From: Iningainema tapete BLCC-T55
Lineage (GTDB): Bacteria > Cyanobacteriota > Cyanobacteriia > Cyanobacteriales > Nostocaceae
Reading direction: 5' to 3'
DNA length: 64,000 bases
Assembly: GCF_014698965.1 (NCBI RefSeq)
Contig: NZ_JACXAE010000106.1
Span: 1-64,000, forward strand
In this document: in pieces, positions 34,574 to 42,965 of the stretch
How the letters are laid out: every line of letters starts with the position of its first letter
Numbering within the stretch: position 1 is the stretch's first letter
Program-made: the position numbers and the translations under genes
Notes under the pieces: generated by a model
The model's input: the letters and a program-made list of their open reading frames with translations, nothing else
What the model was told of the DNA's origin: nothing
Databases searched by the model: none

Positions 34574-35583
34574 AAAGTGCTGTAGAGACGTTCCGGTGGA
34601 ACGTCTGTACCTGAGTATTGAACGTCTGTACCTAAATTTTGAATGTCAGTAACGGATTTAAACGCTTCGTCCCAATCTTGAGTAAATCTTTGGATATTAA
34701 AGCGTTTTTTTGCTGTTAATAGCGCACCTTGACTAAGTTTTTGTGCTTGCGCGGGATAGTCTAAAAGTTCGCGCATATGGAAAATAAGCTTTTCAATATC
34801 AGTATTTACATAACCAGAAATGCCGTTTTCCACTACCGTAACCATTTCTGTAGTTGCCAGTCCAATAATTGGTAATCCTACCATCATCGCTTCACAGACA
34901 GCAAGTCCTAAACTGGTATAGCGGATGGGATTGAAGAAAAAGCGATAACGTGAGGCAAATGCTGGTAATTGATGATGCGGGATTTCACCTATTCCACCAA
35001 GTTTTTCAGCATGCATACCGACTAAATCTAGAGGAATTTGTTGTCGAACACGTTCAAATACATCTACACCTAAACGACGCCCACGCGATCGCAAACCATT
35101 AACCACCACTAGTCCCCGTTCTAGTTCACCTGTGTAGCGAACATCATCAACAACTACACCATGTTCAATTACACAAGTCGGGGTGCGATTACTATCCCAC
35201 ATCAATTGATTAAAGTGTGTCACATGAACCAGCAGCACCGACGGATCATCAACAACATGGCGCGTGTCGGTGGGATGTTCCCTTGGTGGATCGTGTTCTA
35301 AATAAATACGCGGTAGTCGTCGCTGTGACTCGGAAAGAATCTCGTATTGATCTTCAAGGTAATTCTTGCGTGACTGAAACAAAATACAGTCAAACTCAAG
35401 ATTTTTGACTTCTTGGGCGGGAACATCATAAACATTATCTGACCAAGAAAAGCTACCTATACGACCACCATAACCTTCCGGTAGTCCTGGTTTGACCGGA
35501 AGATAAAATTGATGGTGGCTCTGAGTTAAATAGTAGAGATAGCTACCGTGAATGTGCCAAGTAAGAATACGTAATGGTCGCAT
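34570..35583 (-). CDS. glycosyltransferase (GT4-like)
   Basis: 337 residues. ILTWHIHGSYLYYLTQS at the N-terminus and a GT-B C-terminal domain (FNPIRYTSLGLAVCEAMMVG, LPIIGLATTEM, NGISGYVN). Typical of cyanobacterial glycan clusters. The last ~20 residues (GTDVQYSGTDVPPERLYSTL) are encoded by a tandem GTACAGACGTTC repeat, and the end is the same DVPPERLY as in GmhB. The 4-bp ATGA overlap with the fusion gene depends on this repeat-derived stop. Confidence 0.88.
   Translation of the reverse strand: MRPLRILTWHIHGSYLYYLTQSHHQFYLPVKPGLPEGYGGRIGSFSWSDNVYDVPAQEVKNLEFDCILFQSRKNYLEDQYEILSESQRRLPRIYLEHDPPREHPTDTRHVVDDPSVLLVHVTHFNQLMWDSNRTPTCVIEHGVVVDDVRYTGELERGLVVVNGLRSRGRRLGVDVFERVRQQIPLDLVGMHAEKLGGIGEIPHHQLPAFASRYRFFFNPIRYTSLGLAVCEAMMVGLPIIGLATTEMVTVVENGISGYVNTDIEKLIFHMRELLDYPAQAQKLSQGALLTAKKRFNIQRFTQDWDEAFKSVTDIQNLGTDVQYSGTDVPPERLYSTL
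34571..34625. repeat. GACGTTCCxxxGGAACGTC repeat forming the GT gene's 3' end
   Basis: GTAGAGACGTTCC-GGT-GGAACGTCTGTAC followed by a partial second copy (GAACGTCTGTACC). Translated as the C-terminal tail of the GT. Confidence 0.85.
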
Positions 35584-35674
35584 GTTTGATATGATTTATT
35601 TTTGAACCGCAGATGCACACAGATGCACGCAGATAAAGTAGATTTAAGTAGGTAGGCGTAAATAAATGAAAGTT

Positions 35675-35731
35675 AGTAGTAAGGGCTTCAGCCCTTGTAA
35701 CCCACGCCTTGAGCGCTAAAGCGCTTACTAC
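35675..35731. repeat. GTAGTAAGGGCTTCAGCCCTT compound palindrome
   Basis: Outer arms GTAGTAAG (35675-35682) and CTTACTAC (35724-35731) enclose AGGGCTTCAGCCCT and AGCGCTAAAGCGCT. A classical cyanobacterial spacer repeat lying between two glycan genes. It is preceded (35613-35635) by a GCAGATGCACACAGATGCAC-type repeat. Confidence 0.8.
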
Positions 35732-35781
35732 GAACGTAGAGTTTAATTTTACCTACTTACTTATTTGTGTTTATCCCCGTT

Positions 35782-36282
35782 TTATACACAGGATGTTTGA
35801 GCAGATTTACTGTTTTCAAACGCTGACTCTACTAATGAAAGGTATTGATCTGCTGAATGCGTTTGTGCAAGTGGCTTCACCCAATGCGAAAGTACACCAC
35901 CGCCGAACTCTTGTGATTGACCGATCCGTATAGGAATTCCAGCCAAATAGCACATATAAGCTAGGGGGTAGGGTGACTCTTTAGCGTTAGAAAAAATTAC
36001 AGCCGCATCAAAAGCACATTGACGAAGCTGAGAAATCAAAGCTAACTCACACTCAGCATTGACAAAAATTTTTCCAGCACCTTCATACACCAACACCTCA
36101 TCTACCCAAGGCATCTGTAAATCTATTTGGTTGCCATCCGCAGAAACCATCAACGTAATAGCAGCATTGGGAAGCAACTGGCGCAATCTTTTTAGTGCTG
36201 GAATTGTCAACCATAAATCCTCCTGACTACCCAACTGCATAACCAACACCCCGCCCACACCTTGCCAATCATCATGTAACAT
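35782..36282 (-). CDS. glycosyltransferase family 9, N-terminal domain only (truncated)
   Basis: 166 residues. It covers only the first GT-B domain (VLVMQLGSQEDLWLTIPALK, LPNAAITLMVSADG, CYLAGIPIRIGQSQEFGGG), closely similar to the start of the GT9 at 24864. The catalytic IGDV is replaced by SQEDL, and the nucleotide-binding C-terminal domain is absent. It is probably a decayed gene, although it is still open and overlaps the upstream GT9 by 11 bp. Confidence 0.8.
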   Translation of the reverse strand: MLHDDWQGVGGVLVMQLGSQEDLWLTIPALKRLRQLLPNAAITLMVSADGNQIDLQMPWVDEVLVYEGAGKIFVNAECELALISQLRQCAFDAAVIFSNAKESPYPLAYMCYLAGIPIRIGQSQEFGGGVLSHWVKPLAQTHSADQYLSLVESAFENSKSAQTSCV

Positions 36283-37321
36283 TAACTACCTCCTTGGTCA
36301 GTAGTTCTTCCACATGAGCCATTACCATTTCTCTCTGCGTCCTCCGCGCCTCTGCGGTTCCGATTACAACAGAATCAGAACACAAAACCCGATGAAGATC
36401 GCGATTTAGGGGTGCCCAACGATGTAACTCAGAATTAGTAAAAATGACAATACTCTTAACCCGTAAAGCAGCCGCTAAATGTGAAACTCCGGTATCATTA
36501 CAAACTAGTAATGCAGTACTACTTAAAAGGGCAGCCATTGCACCTAAGCTAGTACGTCCCGCCAAATTAATTGGCTTTGTGCGCATCATAGCAGCAAGCG
36601 TTTGCGTTAAATTTGCTTCTGGTGCTGTGCCAGTAAGCACAATTTGAAAACCACGTTCAGCAATTGCATCAGCGATCGCCGCAAACTTTTCTACCGACCA
36701 ACATTTTTCTGGTACACTTGCACCAGGATGTACGCATACATACTCGCCTTTTCGTAGACTGCTTGCTTCATCAATATTTTGCAATGACGAAAAGTCCTCT
36801 AGTGTTAAGGGAAATTCTAATTCGTCGCCTTGAAGTGGAATTCCCAAATATTCAATCAGGCGCAAGTGACGCCATACTTCTGGTTCGTTGGTTGGGTATG
36901 GTAAGAAGTAATCTGGATCAGGTTCGTAATTACCGGGTAGATAAAAACCAGCATTGACAGAAGCACCGAGCATTGTGGTAAAGGTATTGCTGACGATGCC
37001 ACTGCCGTGCATTTGCAATGCTAAGTCAAAGCGTTGCTGCTGGACACTAGTCAAAAACTCAGGTAGTTTGTGGGGTGGTGAGATTTCAGGTATCCCTGGA
37101 TATCCAGGAAATTCTAAAAATTCATCAAGGTAGTGGTTGAAGCGTTCCACAAAAGAACGCGCCCAAGGCATACCAATTAAGGTGATTTGAGCTTGAGGAA
37201 AAGCTGCTCTTAATGCCCGCCAAGCTGGTACAGCACAAAGTAAATCGCCCAATCCGGGAAGCGATCGCACTATGGCTATGCGAGCTATTGGTAGCTCTGT
37301 GAGTAGTTTTCTTTCGACCAC
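36272..37321 (-). CDS. glycosyltransferase family 9 (heptosyltransferase-like)
   Basis: 349 residues. IAIVRSLPGLGDLLCAVPAW, VCVHPGASVPEKCWSVEKFA, LVCNDTGVSHLAAALRVKSI. First gene of the minus-strand glycan locus. Near the C-terminus the peptide GTAEARRTQRE is encoded by a GCGTCCTCCGCGCCTCTGCG low-complexity repeat (36335-36360) that is otherwise found in spacers (compare 9018-9040 and 14535-14560). The protein likely transfers a heptose or hexose to a lipid-linked or core acceptor. Confidence 0.92.
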   Translation of the reverse strand: MVERKLLTELPIARIAIVRSLPGLGDLLCAVPAWRALRAAFPQAQITLIGMPWARSFVERFNHYLDEFLEFPGYPGIPEISPPHKLPEFLTSVQQQRFDLALQMHGSGIVSNTFTTMLGASVNAGFYLPGNYEPDPDYFLPYPTNEPEVWRHLRLIEYLGIPLQGDELEFPLTLEDFSSLQNIDEASSLRKGEYVCVHPGASVPEKCWSVEKFAAIADAIAERGFQIVLTGTAPEANLTQTLAAMMRTKPINLAGRTSLGAMAALLSSTALLVCNDTGVSHLAAALRVKSIVIFTNSELHRWAPLNRDLHRVLCSDSVVIGTAEARRTQREMVMAHVEELLTKEVVNVT

Positions 37322-37466
37322 ACATTTAACCTCAAGGCGACTGTCTTAAGATTACTGAGTACCTACCTCTAGTTCATTGGGCATTTGCACAAATAATTTT
37401 TTCCTTTTACCAATTGCAATTGTGCAAATGCACAAAAAGTTTTTATTCTTTTGCTCTCAGCAGTTA

Positions 37467-38846
37467 CTATACTCTGTATAAATTATACAAATGACGAACT
37501 GCTAGCCAAACAGCGGAAAGAAGACCCGCGAGGCTGAGGGTAAGTCCACTTATTGGGATTAATAATCCAAAAACTGGCAGTACAGCCCCAGTAATAGTAC
37601 AGATGATCGCAGCTAGAGATGTACTCTGATTTTTTCCTAACCCCCATGCTAAAGATAGTAATATGAAAGAAATGGCAATCCAAGCTAGATGAGGACTCAT
37701 GACGCGGCTAAGATAAGTTAAAGTCAACAGACAGGCAAAGAAGATAGCACCTGCGATCGCCACATTCTTAAAACTTATTGGTAGCGATAAATACAGTAAT
37801 AATATCCACCACAGAAATAAAGCTGGTGCTAGCAATAGTAGACGGGGAAGGATACCTGTGTTCTGAATCGGATTCGTATTGGTGAACACTCCAAATGGGT
37901 TTTTCACAGAAACATTATCGTTAAATACCCAAGTAAATTGGGTGCTTTGTTTGTTACTTTTAATCTCATTAGGTATAATACCACTGGCAAAATCGGCATT
38001 GGGAAAGTTAGCAATTGCCGTTAGGCGGAAGTTAGAGAGCAACTGTCCTGAAGTGCTATAAACCCAACGCGGTCCTCCTTGAGCTTTGTAGGAAACTCGC
38101 AAGGTGGTTTCTTGCCCTGGTTGCAGGCGAAATCCAAAGTTATAGTCATCCGGTATTTTTGCTATGCTAGCACCTGAGCGCTCTACTTTGTAACTAGAAA
38201 GTAGCGTGTAGCCGTTAGGCGGCGGTGCAGAAAAGAAGAAATTGTCGATATTTTGAAGTGTATTAACAATTTTGTAGTCAGCAGTGTAATCAACACGATA
38301 AACCGCGCTGCGACCTTGAACATCGGTACTTTGGTCGAGTTGTACTTGAATCAGCGAACCTGCTAATGTTAGGTAGCGGTTTATATCTCGCCTGCCAGTG
38401 TATTTAACTAGCTTACCATTTATTTGAGTGGTGTATGTATAGGGTTCTTTAACAACGTAGCGCACTTGAGGTGCAGGTTGTTCTAGCTTGTCACCAGCAA
38501 CACTCTGTGCGACTTGAGCTACCTTAGCCTGTTCCCAGTGGTGATACCGATTGCTCAAAGTTGAACATAGAAAAAATCCGCCCACCAGCAGAACTAATAC
38601 TAGGGTTAAATGCTGCAATCCCCTCAGTAATTGTGAGTAATGAACTGCCCATTCGCCAACTATCACCTTTTGCTCTGGCTGATGGCGACGGAGGGAAAAA
38701 TTTAATAGAGCGATCACAACTCCCAAAGCTATCACCAGCAGCACTATCAACAATGAAGCCTTAAGTATTTGGTTTCCAAATTGGAGCAGTTCAGCAGGGT
38801 GCGTTAGATCGGGTATCCCTGGAATACCTTGGGCAGATTCAGACAT
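37467..38846 (-). CDS. polytopic membrane protein of unknown function
   Basis: 459 residues. Two TM helices near the N-terminus (about 28-50 and 78-96), a large extracytoplasmic beta-rich region (about 100-335), and five to six TM helices at the C-terminus (from LLLLAPALFLWWILLLYL). I do not recognise the family. The upstream spacer is short and it is not coupled to the glycan operon. The protein appears intact. Confidence 0.8.
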   Translation of the reverse strand: MSESAQGIPGIPDLTHPAELLQFGNQILKASLLIVLLVIALGVVIALLNFSLRRHQPEQKVIVGEWAVHYSQLLRGLQHLTLVLVLLVGGFFLCSTLSNRYHHWEQAKVAQVAQSVAGDKLEQPAPQVRYVVKEPYTYTTQINGKLVKYTGRRDINRYLTLAGSLIQVQLDQSTDVQGRSAVYRVDYTADYKIVNTLQNIDNFFFSAPPPNGYTLLSSYKVERSGASIAKIPDDYNFGFRLQPGQETTLRVSYKAQGGPRWVYSTSGQLLSNFRLTAIANFPNADFASGIIPNEIKSNKQSTQFTWVFNDNVSVKNPFGVFTNTNPIQNTGILPRLLLLAPALFLWWILLLYLSLPISFKNVAIAGAIFFACLLTLTYLSRVMSPHLAWIAISFILLSLAWGLGKNQSTSLAAIICTITGAVLPVFGLLIPISGLTLSLAGLLSAVWLAVRHLYNLYRV

Positions 38847-38990
38847 CGGTGAGTTTTTGAAGAATGTAGAAAAAGAGACACATCCAATCTATCAAATGTT
38901 TCTTGCCACTAGTGAAAGCGAACTACTCTTGATCTCACTCTCCAATTGAAATGTATACAATATTGTATTTGACCCAAATGCCGAGGTACA

Positions 38991-39101
38991 GAAGTGGGAG
39001 TTGCAAATGATTTAGTGTCGCAAGGTGTGCCTAATCAAGATATTGTACTAGCTTATCACTCACCATTTATGCGGCAATTTGATGGGTTTGCAGTTGGGTA
39101 A
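38991..39101 (+). pseudogene. xisI: xisI fragment (fdxN-element excision controlling factor-like)
   Basis: The plus-strand frame ends GVANDLVSQGVPNQDIVLAY and HSPFMRQFDGFAVG, the conserved C-terminal signature of XisI. The first ~75 residues are missing. Just upstream in another frame is VFDPNAEVQKW, which resembles the C-terminus of its usual partner XisH, so a deletion may have joined the two gene ends (tentative). Confidence 0.75.
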
Positions 39102-39109
39102 TACCAGGG

Positions 39110-39523
39110 CTATTTCATTCTTCGGCACGCCGCTCGATGCTGAGAAATGCGAAGATTATGGCAGACTTTTAGGCAAGTTGAATCAATAAAACTAATACCC
39201 GTACATTGCCCAAAACAATGCTTCAAATAGACACACAAAGGTATTATTGTTGATGGTATCCATTCAATAAAACTTTGATATGAAGGGAGTGCGGGAAAAG
39301 CACTATTCCATTGCTGTTTCACGTGCTCCAAATAAAAATGCTTGAAATTGCGGTAATGATTTTAATGAAAAGCAATCAGTATTGTCATTATTTCACTCAA
39401 ACATAGACTTTTCGCACGAATACGTTTTATTCCTCTGTGATTTAATAGCGAATTGCGCCATTGTGGTTCAAACGCTATACAGAAATCATCTACATCGCAA
39501 AACAAAGCTTCTAAACTAAACAT
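39110..39523 (-). pseudogene. IS982-family transposase, nonsense-mutated and truncated
   Basis: From ATG 39523 (MFSLEALFCDVDDFCIAFEP) one frame runs through GIKRIRAKSLCLSEIMTIL to GISFIDSTCLKVCHN. TAA at 39362-39364 (codon 54) replaces the usual Gln in FHQ. The frame stops after 138 codons, about half the normal length, next to the xisI fragment, so the C-terminal DDE part is lost. Confidence 0.88.
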
Positions 39524-39654
39524 AGGGCAGGTTGCTGAATCATCATGTTCTTTTCAGCTTACTACCTGTCCCTTTCCTTATCCAGAACTCAGGTTAAATT
39601 ACTTCCCAGCTTTTGCCTGCATATATACATATTTTTTTCAAGGCTGATCTTTGC

Positions 39655-40575
39655 TCATTTTAATGCGTTTGCCCTGACAGCTAAACCCTTCGCAAGGCGA
39701 AACTCGCGTACAACATCTTTTACATCACGTAACTCGCCTTCAACTAAAGAATTAAGTTGTTGCATTTCGTCTGCTGAAATCTGTCCGATAAGTTGGGCGA
39801 TCGCTTGCTTTAATTTTGGATATTTTTTCAAAGTTTCTTTACGTACAATCGGCGTTGCTTCGTATGGTGGAAAATAGTGCAAATTATCCTTTAGCACAGC
39901 CAAACCCAAGCGAGAAATTTGCCCGTCTGTGGAGTTACCATTTATCAAGTCTACCTCCTTTTGCAGGAGTGCGCGGTATATTAGTCCCGACTCCATAGTG
40001 CGAGGAGATTGACCAAAATGTAACCCGTAAGTTTTAGCCAATCCAGGAAAACCATCTTCTCTTTCCATAAATTCGTAGTTGAAACCGCCACGCCACTTAG
40101 AAGCATACTTAGCCGCGTCGGAAAGAGTTTGGATATTGTAACGCTTTGCATCTTCACCGCGTATGACCATGGCATAAGTATTTTCAAAGCCCAACGGTTT
40201 CATCACTTCTAAATTGAATTTTTTTGCATAACCTTGTTTGACCCTTGCATAGACTATCTTTGCATCGTTAATTACTTTTTGTTTTAGTATAACAGTAAAA
40301 GCTGTGCCTGTATACTCAATATAACTATCAATTTTGCCACTAGCGAGCGCTTGATGAGTGATTAATGCGCTAGTAAAGCGACGGCGATTAACTTTTAAAT
40401 AAGTTACTTGTTCGATCTGTTGTGCCAATAGTTCGCTTAAAATATCTTGTTCAGTAAAACCTTTGGAAGCAACCACAATATCACCACCACTGCTACTATC
40501 TGATGTATACTTACAGCTAGTAAATAGCACAACTAACGCAAAAGTTAAAAAGCAAAAAGTTAAAAATTTCTTCAT
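39655..40575 (-). CDS. glycine-betaine/osmoprotectant-type ABC transporter substrate-binding lipoprotein
   Basis: 306 residues. Lipoprotein signal with lipobox LFTSC, then IVVASKGFTEQDILSELLAQ, LASGKIDSYIEYTGTAF and VDLINGNSTDGQI, typical of OpuAC/QAT-family periplasmic binding proteins for quaternary amines. No permease or ATPase gene is adjacent; it is an orphan component within a decay zone. It appears intact. Confidence 0.88.
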   Translation of the reverse strand: MKKFLTFCFLTFALVVLFTSCKYTSDSSSGGDIVVASKGFTEQDILSELLAQQIEQVTYLKVNRRRFTSALITHQALASGKIDSYIEYTGTAFTVILKQKVINDAKIVYARVKQGYAKKFNLEVMKPLGFENTYAMVIRGEDAKRYNIQTLSDAAKYASKWRGGFNYEFMEREDGFPGLAKTYGLHFGQSPRTMESGLIYRALLQKEVDLINGNSTDGQISRLGLAVLKDNLHYFPPYEATPIVRKETLKKYPKLKQAIAQLIGQISADEMQQLNSLVEGELRDVKDVVREFRLAKGLAVRANALK

Positions 40576-40734
40576 CGGTAAGAGGGAGCAGGGAGCAGGA
40601 GGGTGGAGGGGGGAAGGGGCAAAGGAGAAGAATTATATAGATGAATTGTTAGCTCGGAGGAGTCAGTACTGCTCAGGTGAGTGTTAGGATTTACGCATTG
40701 ACAAAAATCCATCACCCAATGCATAAATGGGTTG

Positions 40735-40901
40735 CCGTCAAAACCAGCATCTACCCTTCACACAGAACGTAAAAAATAGCGTTGAGAATCTCCCAAACAT
40801 CTACTTCTCTCGGACGAGCACCAGCTTTTGTTGCTGGAATTAAGGGTTCCATCAGTACACAAAAGCTCTTGGGTGAGGTTGGTGGAGTATGATTTACTCA
40901 T
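40735..40901 (-). pseudogene. IS5-family transposase N-terminal fragment
   Basis: ATG 40901 gives MSKSYSTNLTQ. After a frame change the sequence reads EPLIPATKAGARPREVDVWE and ILNAIFYVLCEG, the standard start of IS5-type transposases. A further frameshift follows, and the catalytic domain is missing. Confidence 0.75.
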
Positions 40902-40991
40902 GGTATCGAGCGTGGTGCTGTTGTCTTTACTTAATTAACAGCTTACGCCCTGATAGCTTTTTTACTCAATTGCGACTTTTCAAACATCCTC

Positions 40992-41723
40992 TTAATTTGG
41001 CGAGGCTATAAATGTCCAACTTGCCATATATGTTCCCACAAATATACTCGAATAATCTGCATGGCTATCGAAAACAAACCAGTCAGGTGTCGCCTTCTGC
41101 TGTCGAACCCTTTCATGCAAGCCAATTTGTAGAGATATATTCTCGTGAACAATTTTTGCTTTAGCAATTTTTAGCATTTTTTCTACTAATTTTTGCAGAA
41201 CCTCTGCGCGAACAAACAGAGTGTGAGACGGATGGTCACCATAGCAAAAAGGTACGATGATGACGAGATATCCTTTATCACTTAGTATTTTATTTAGGCA
41301 GAACTCAATAATTTCTTGATCATCTTTTTGCTCTAGGGTTTCTTTATCAACGCTGTGAAATAGTAGCCCTGCCATAACAACTGTATCAAATTTTTTATTC
41401 TGAGCAGCAATTTCACCCAAGAAAATATTTAGATCTTTTGCAACAAACTTTCTATTTGGGTAAAGTTTTAAACAGTATTCAATAGCAGATTCAGAGTGAT
41501 CAACTCCCAGGTATTTACATCGGTCAGGTAAATATTTGCATAAAGCTGCGTTACCGCATCCTAAATCCAATAGAGAAAACGGCTCTTTTTTAAAAGCGTT
41601 ATCTAGAAAACTAGCTGTTGGTGTATACCGAGAAATGTTTTCAGGCGACTCAAAATAAGAATAATAGTCATCGTGGAAACGTTCTTCTTCAGATGTTTTC
41701 CGTTCAGGTGCATTATATTGCAT
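40992..41723 (-). CDS. class I SAM-dependent methyltransferase
   Basis: 243 residues. Motif I LLDLGCGNAALCKYLP, acidic YLGVDHSESAIEY, and DTVVMAGLLFHSVD. The substrate is not predictable. It is flanked by transposase fragments, so it may be a passenger gene. It appears intact. Confidence 0.88.
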   Translation of the reverse strand: MQYNAPERKTSEEERFHDDYYSYFESPENISRYTPTASFLDNAFKKEPFSLLDLGCGNAALCKYLPDRCKYLGVDHSESAIEYCLKLYPNRKFVAKDLNIFLGEIAAQNKKFDTVVMAGLLFHSVDKETLEQKDDQEIIEFCLNKILSDKGYLVIIVPFCYGDHPSHTLFVRAEVLQKLVEKMLKIAKAKIVHENISLQIGLHERVRQQKATPDWFVFDSHADYSSIFVGTYMASWTFIASPN

Positions 41724-42024
41724 GATAAAAACCTTACTGCTAGTAAACCCGAGAGTACGCCATGAAACTAAACTTGAACAACTACCAAAAGTAAGTTGAC
41801 AAAACGTCGCTTGTTAATACCAAGTCGCGGTCTTATTGCCCACACCTGCCCGTCTACGTTGGTGTGGGATGAATGGGCGCACGCCTGTAGTGGTACTTGG
41901 TACTGGGTACTGGGGAAATGCTGCAAAATTTGTCAGGGTAATACCGAACACCATAATTTTTCGCGCTTTATTACCCAATCCCCAATCCCCAATCCCCAGT
42001 CCCCAGTCCCTTTTACGAACTGGT

Positions 42025-42289
42025 CAACTGCTAACAAGGGACGTCCTTGTGTTGGCATCTGTTTGATATACAACTGCATCAATTTCTGTCGTTGTAGTCT
42101 GCTATCTTGTAACGCTCTCAATTGCTGGGCCATTTGCGTCGAAAAACCGGAGACAGGGATAGATCTGCCAAACTGTATGCGTTACGGGTTAGCAATATAG
42201 CATCGGTTAGCTCAAAGGTGGCATCATGGGCTTTGCCTAAATGCCCGTATACTGCACGGGCGTAATTCTTGGAGTTTGGCTAGTTTCAT
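42025..42289 (-). pseudogene. IS701-family transposase fragment, frameshifted
   Basis: Three frames carry consecutive pieces: MKLAKLQELRP, RAVYGHLGKAHDATFELTDA plus ILLTRNAYSLADLSLSPVF, and RALQDSRLQRQKLMQLYIKQ plus MPTQGRPLLAVDQF. These are colinear with the N-terminal third of IS701-type transposases. At about 42025 the homology stops and a GGGGATTGGGGATTGGG simple repeat begins. Confidence 0.78.
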
Positions 42290-42640
42290 ATTGGCAGGTG
42301 AAAGTTTGTAGTTATTCTTTCAGCTTCTGCCAAAAGGGTGACTGTATTCAATCAGACCCCCTTTTTTCCTTTACATCTAGAGTTTAGTCTAACTGGAGTT
42401 TTGACTATATTCTTTTCCACCTCAACAGTAGATGGCAAAACAGCCCAGAGCGCGATCCTCCCACGCGATCGCGCTCGACCATCCTCAATACTGAAGAGCG
42501 AACGTTGCCTGGTTGCATGCAACAACCACAGACTCCTCTTCGCTTTTTTATACCTGTACTCAAGTTCCCTCTTTTAGTACATTTGAACTGTTATGGGAGT
42601 GACTACCGACTTTTAGTCTAAACTTCAGTTTTTACAGTTT
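42290..42640. other. gene-free spacer
   Basis: No supported gene. Contains GCGATCGCG HIP1-type sites near 42465 and low-complexity T/C-rich sequence. Confidence 0.45.
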
Positions 42641-42904
42641 GTGACAAATCAGGGCAAGGAAGTGCATACTGCACTAAATCTCCTTGCTCATTCCAAAATA
42701 CTTTTATATGTGCCACTTATTTCAGATATTTATTTTAAACTTCAAGACTTTATTTTAAATGTACAATTAGGATGGTTTTTTGCAACTTTTTGCTTAGTAT
42801 TATTCATTATACTAGCTATTTTTATTAGTCGTACAAGTTGTGCAATTGCCCAGGAACTTTACCCTAAAAGCGATCAAGTGGGAGACGGTATATCTTGTAT
42901 GTAA
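42641..42904 (+). CDS. doubtful small membrane protein, 87 aa
   Basis: GTG start without a clear RBS. The product has two hydrophobic stretches, the stronger being WFFATFCLVLFIILAIFI. I do not recognise it. It lies in a decay zone, so it may be a fragment or chance ORF. Confidence 0.3.
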   Translation: MTNQGKEVHTALNLLAHSKILLYVPLISDIYFKLQDFILNVQLGWFFATFCLVLFIILAIFISRTSCAIAQELYPKSDQVGDGISCM

Positions 42905-42965
42905 GATTGAAATCGATCTCAATGTTCAATCTTGTAGTGTCAGCAAGTAATAGAGTGTGAGCAGC

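Noticed and set aside
41796-42200. Plus-strand 134-aa ORF
   Set aside because: Low-complexity and antisense to IS701 transposase pieces; no protein features.
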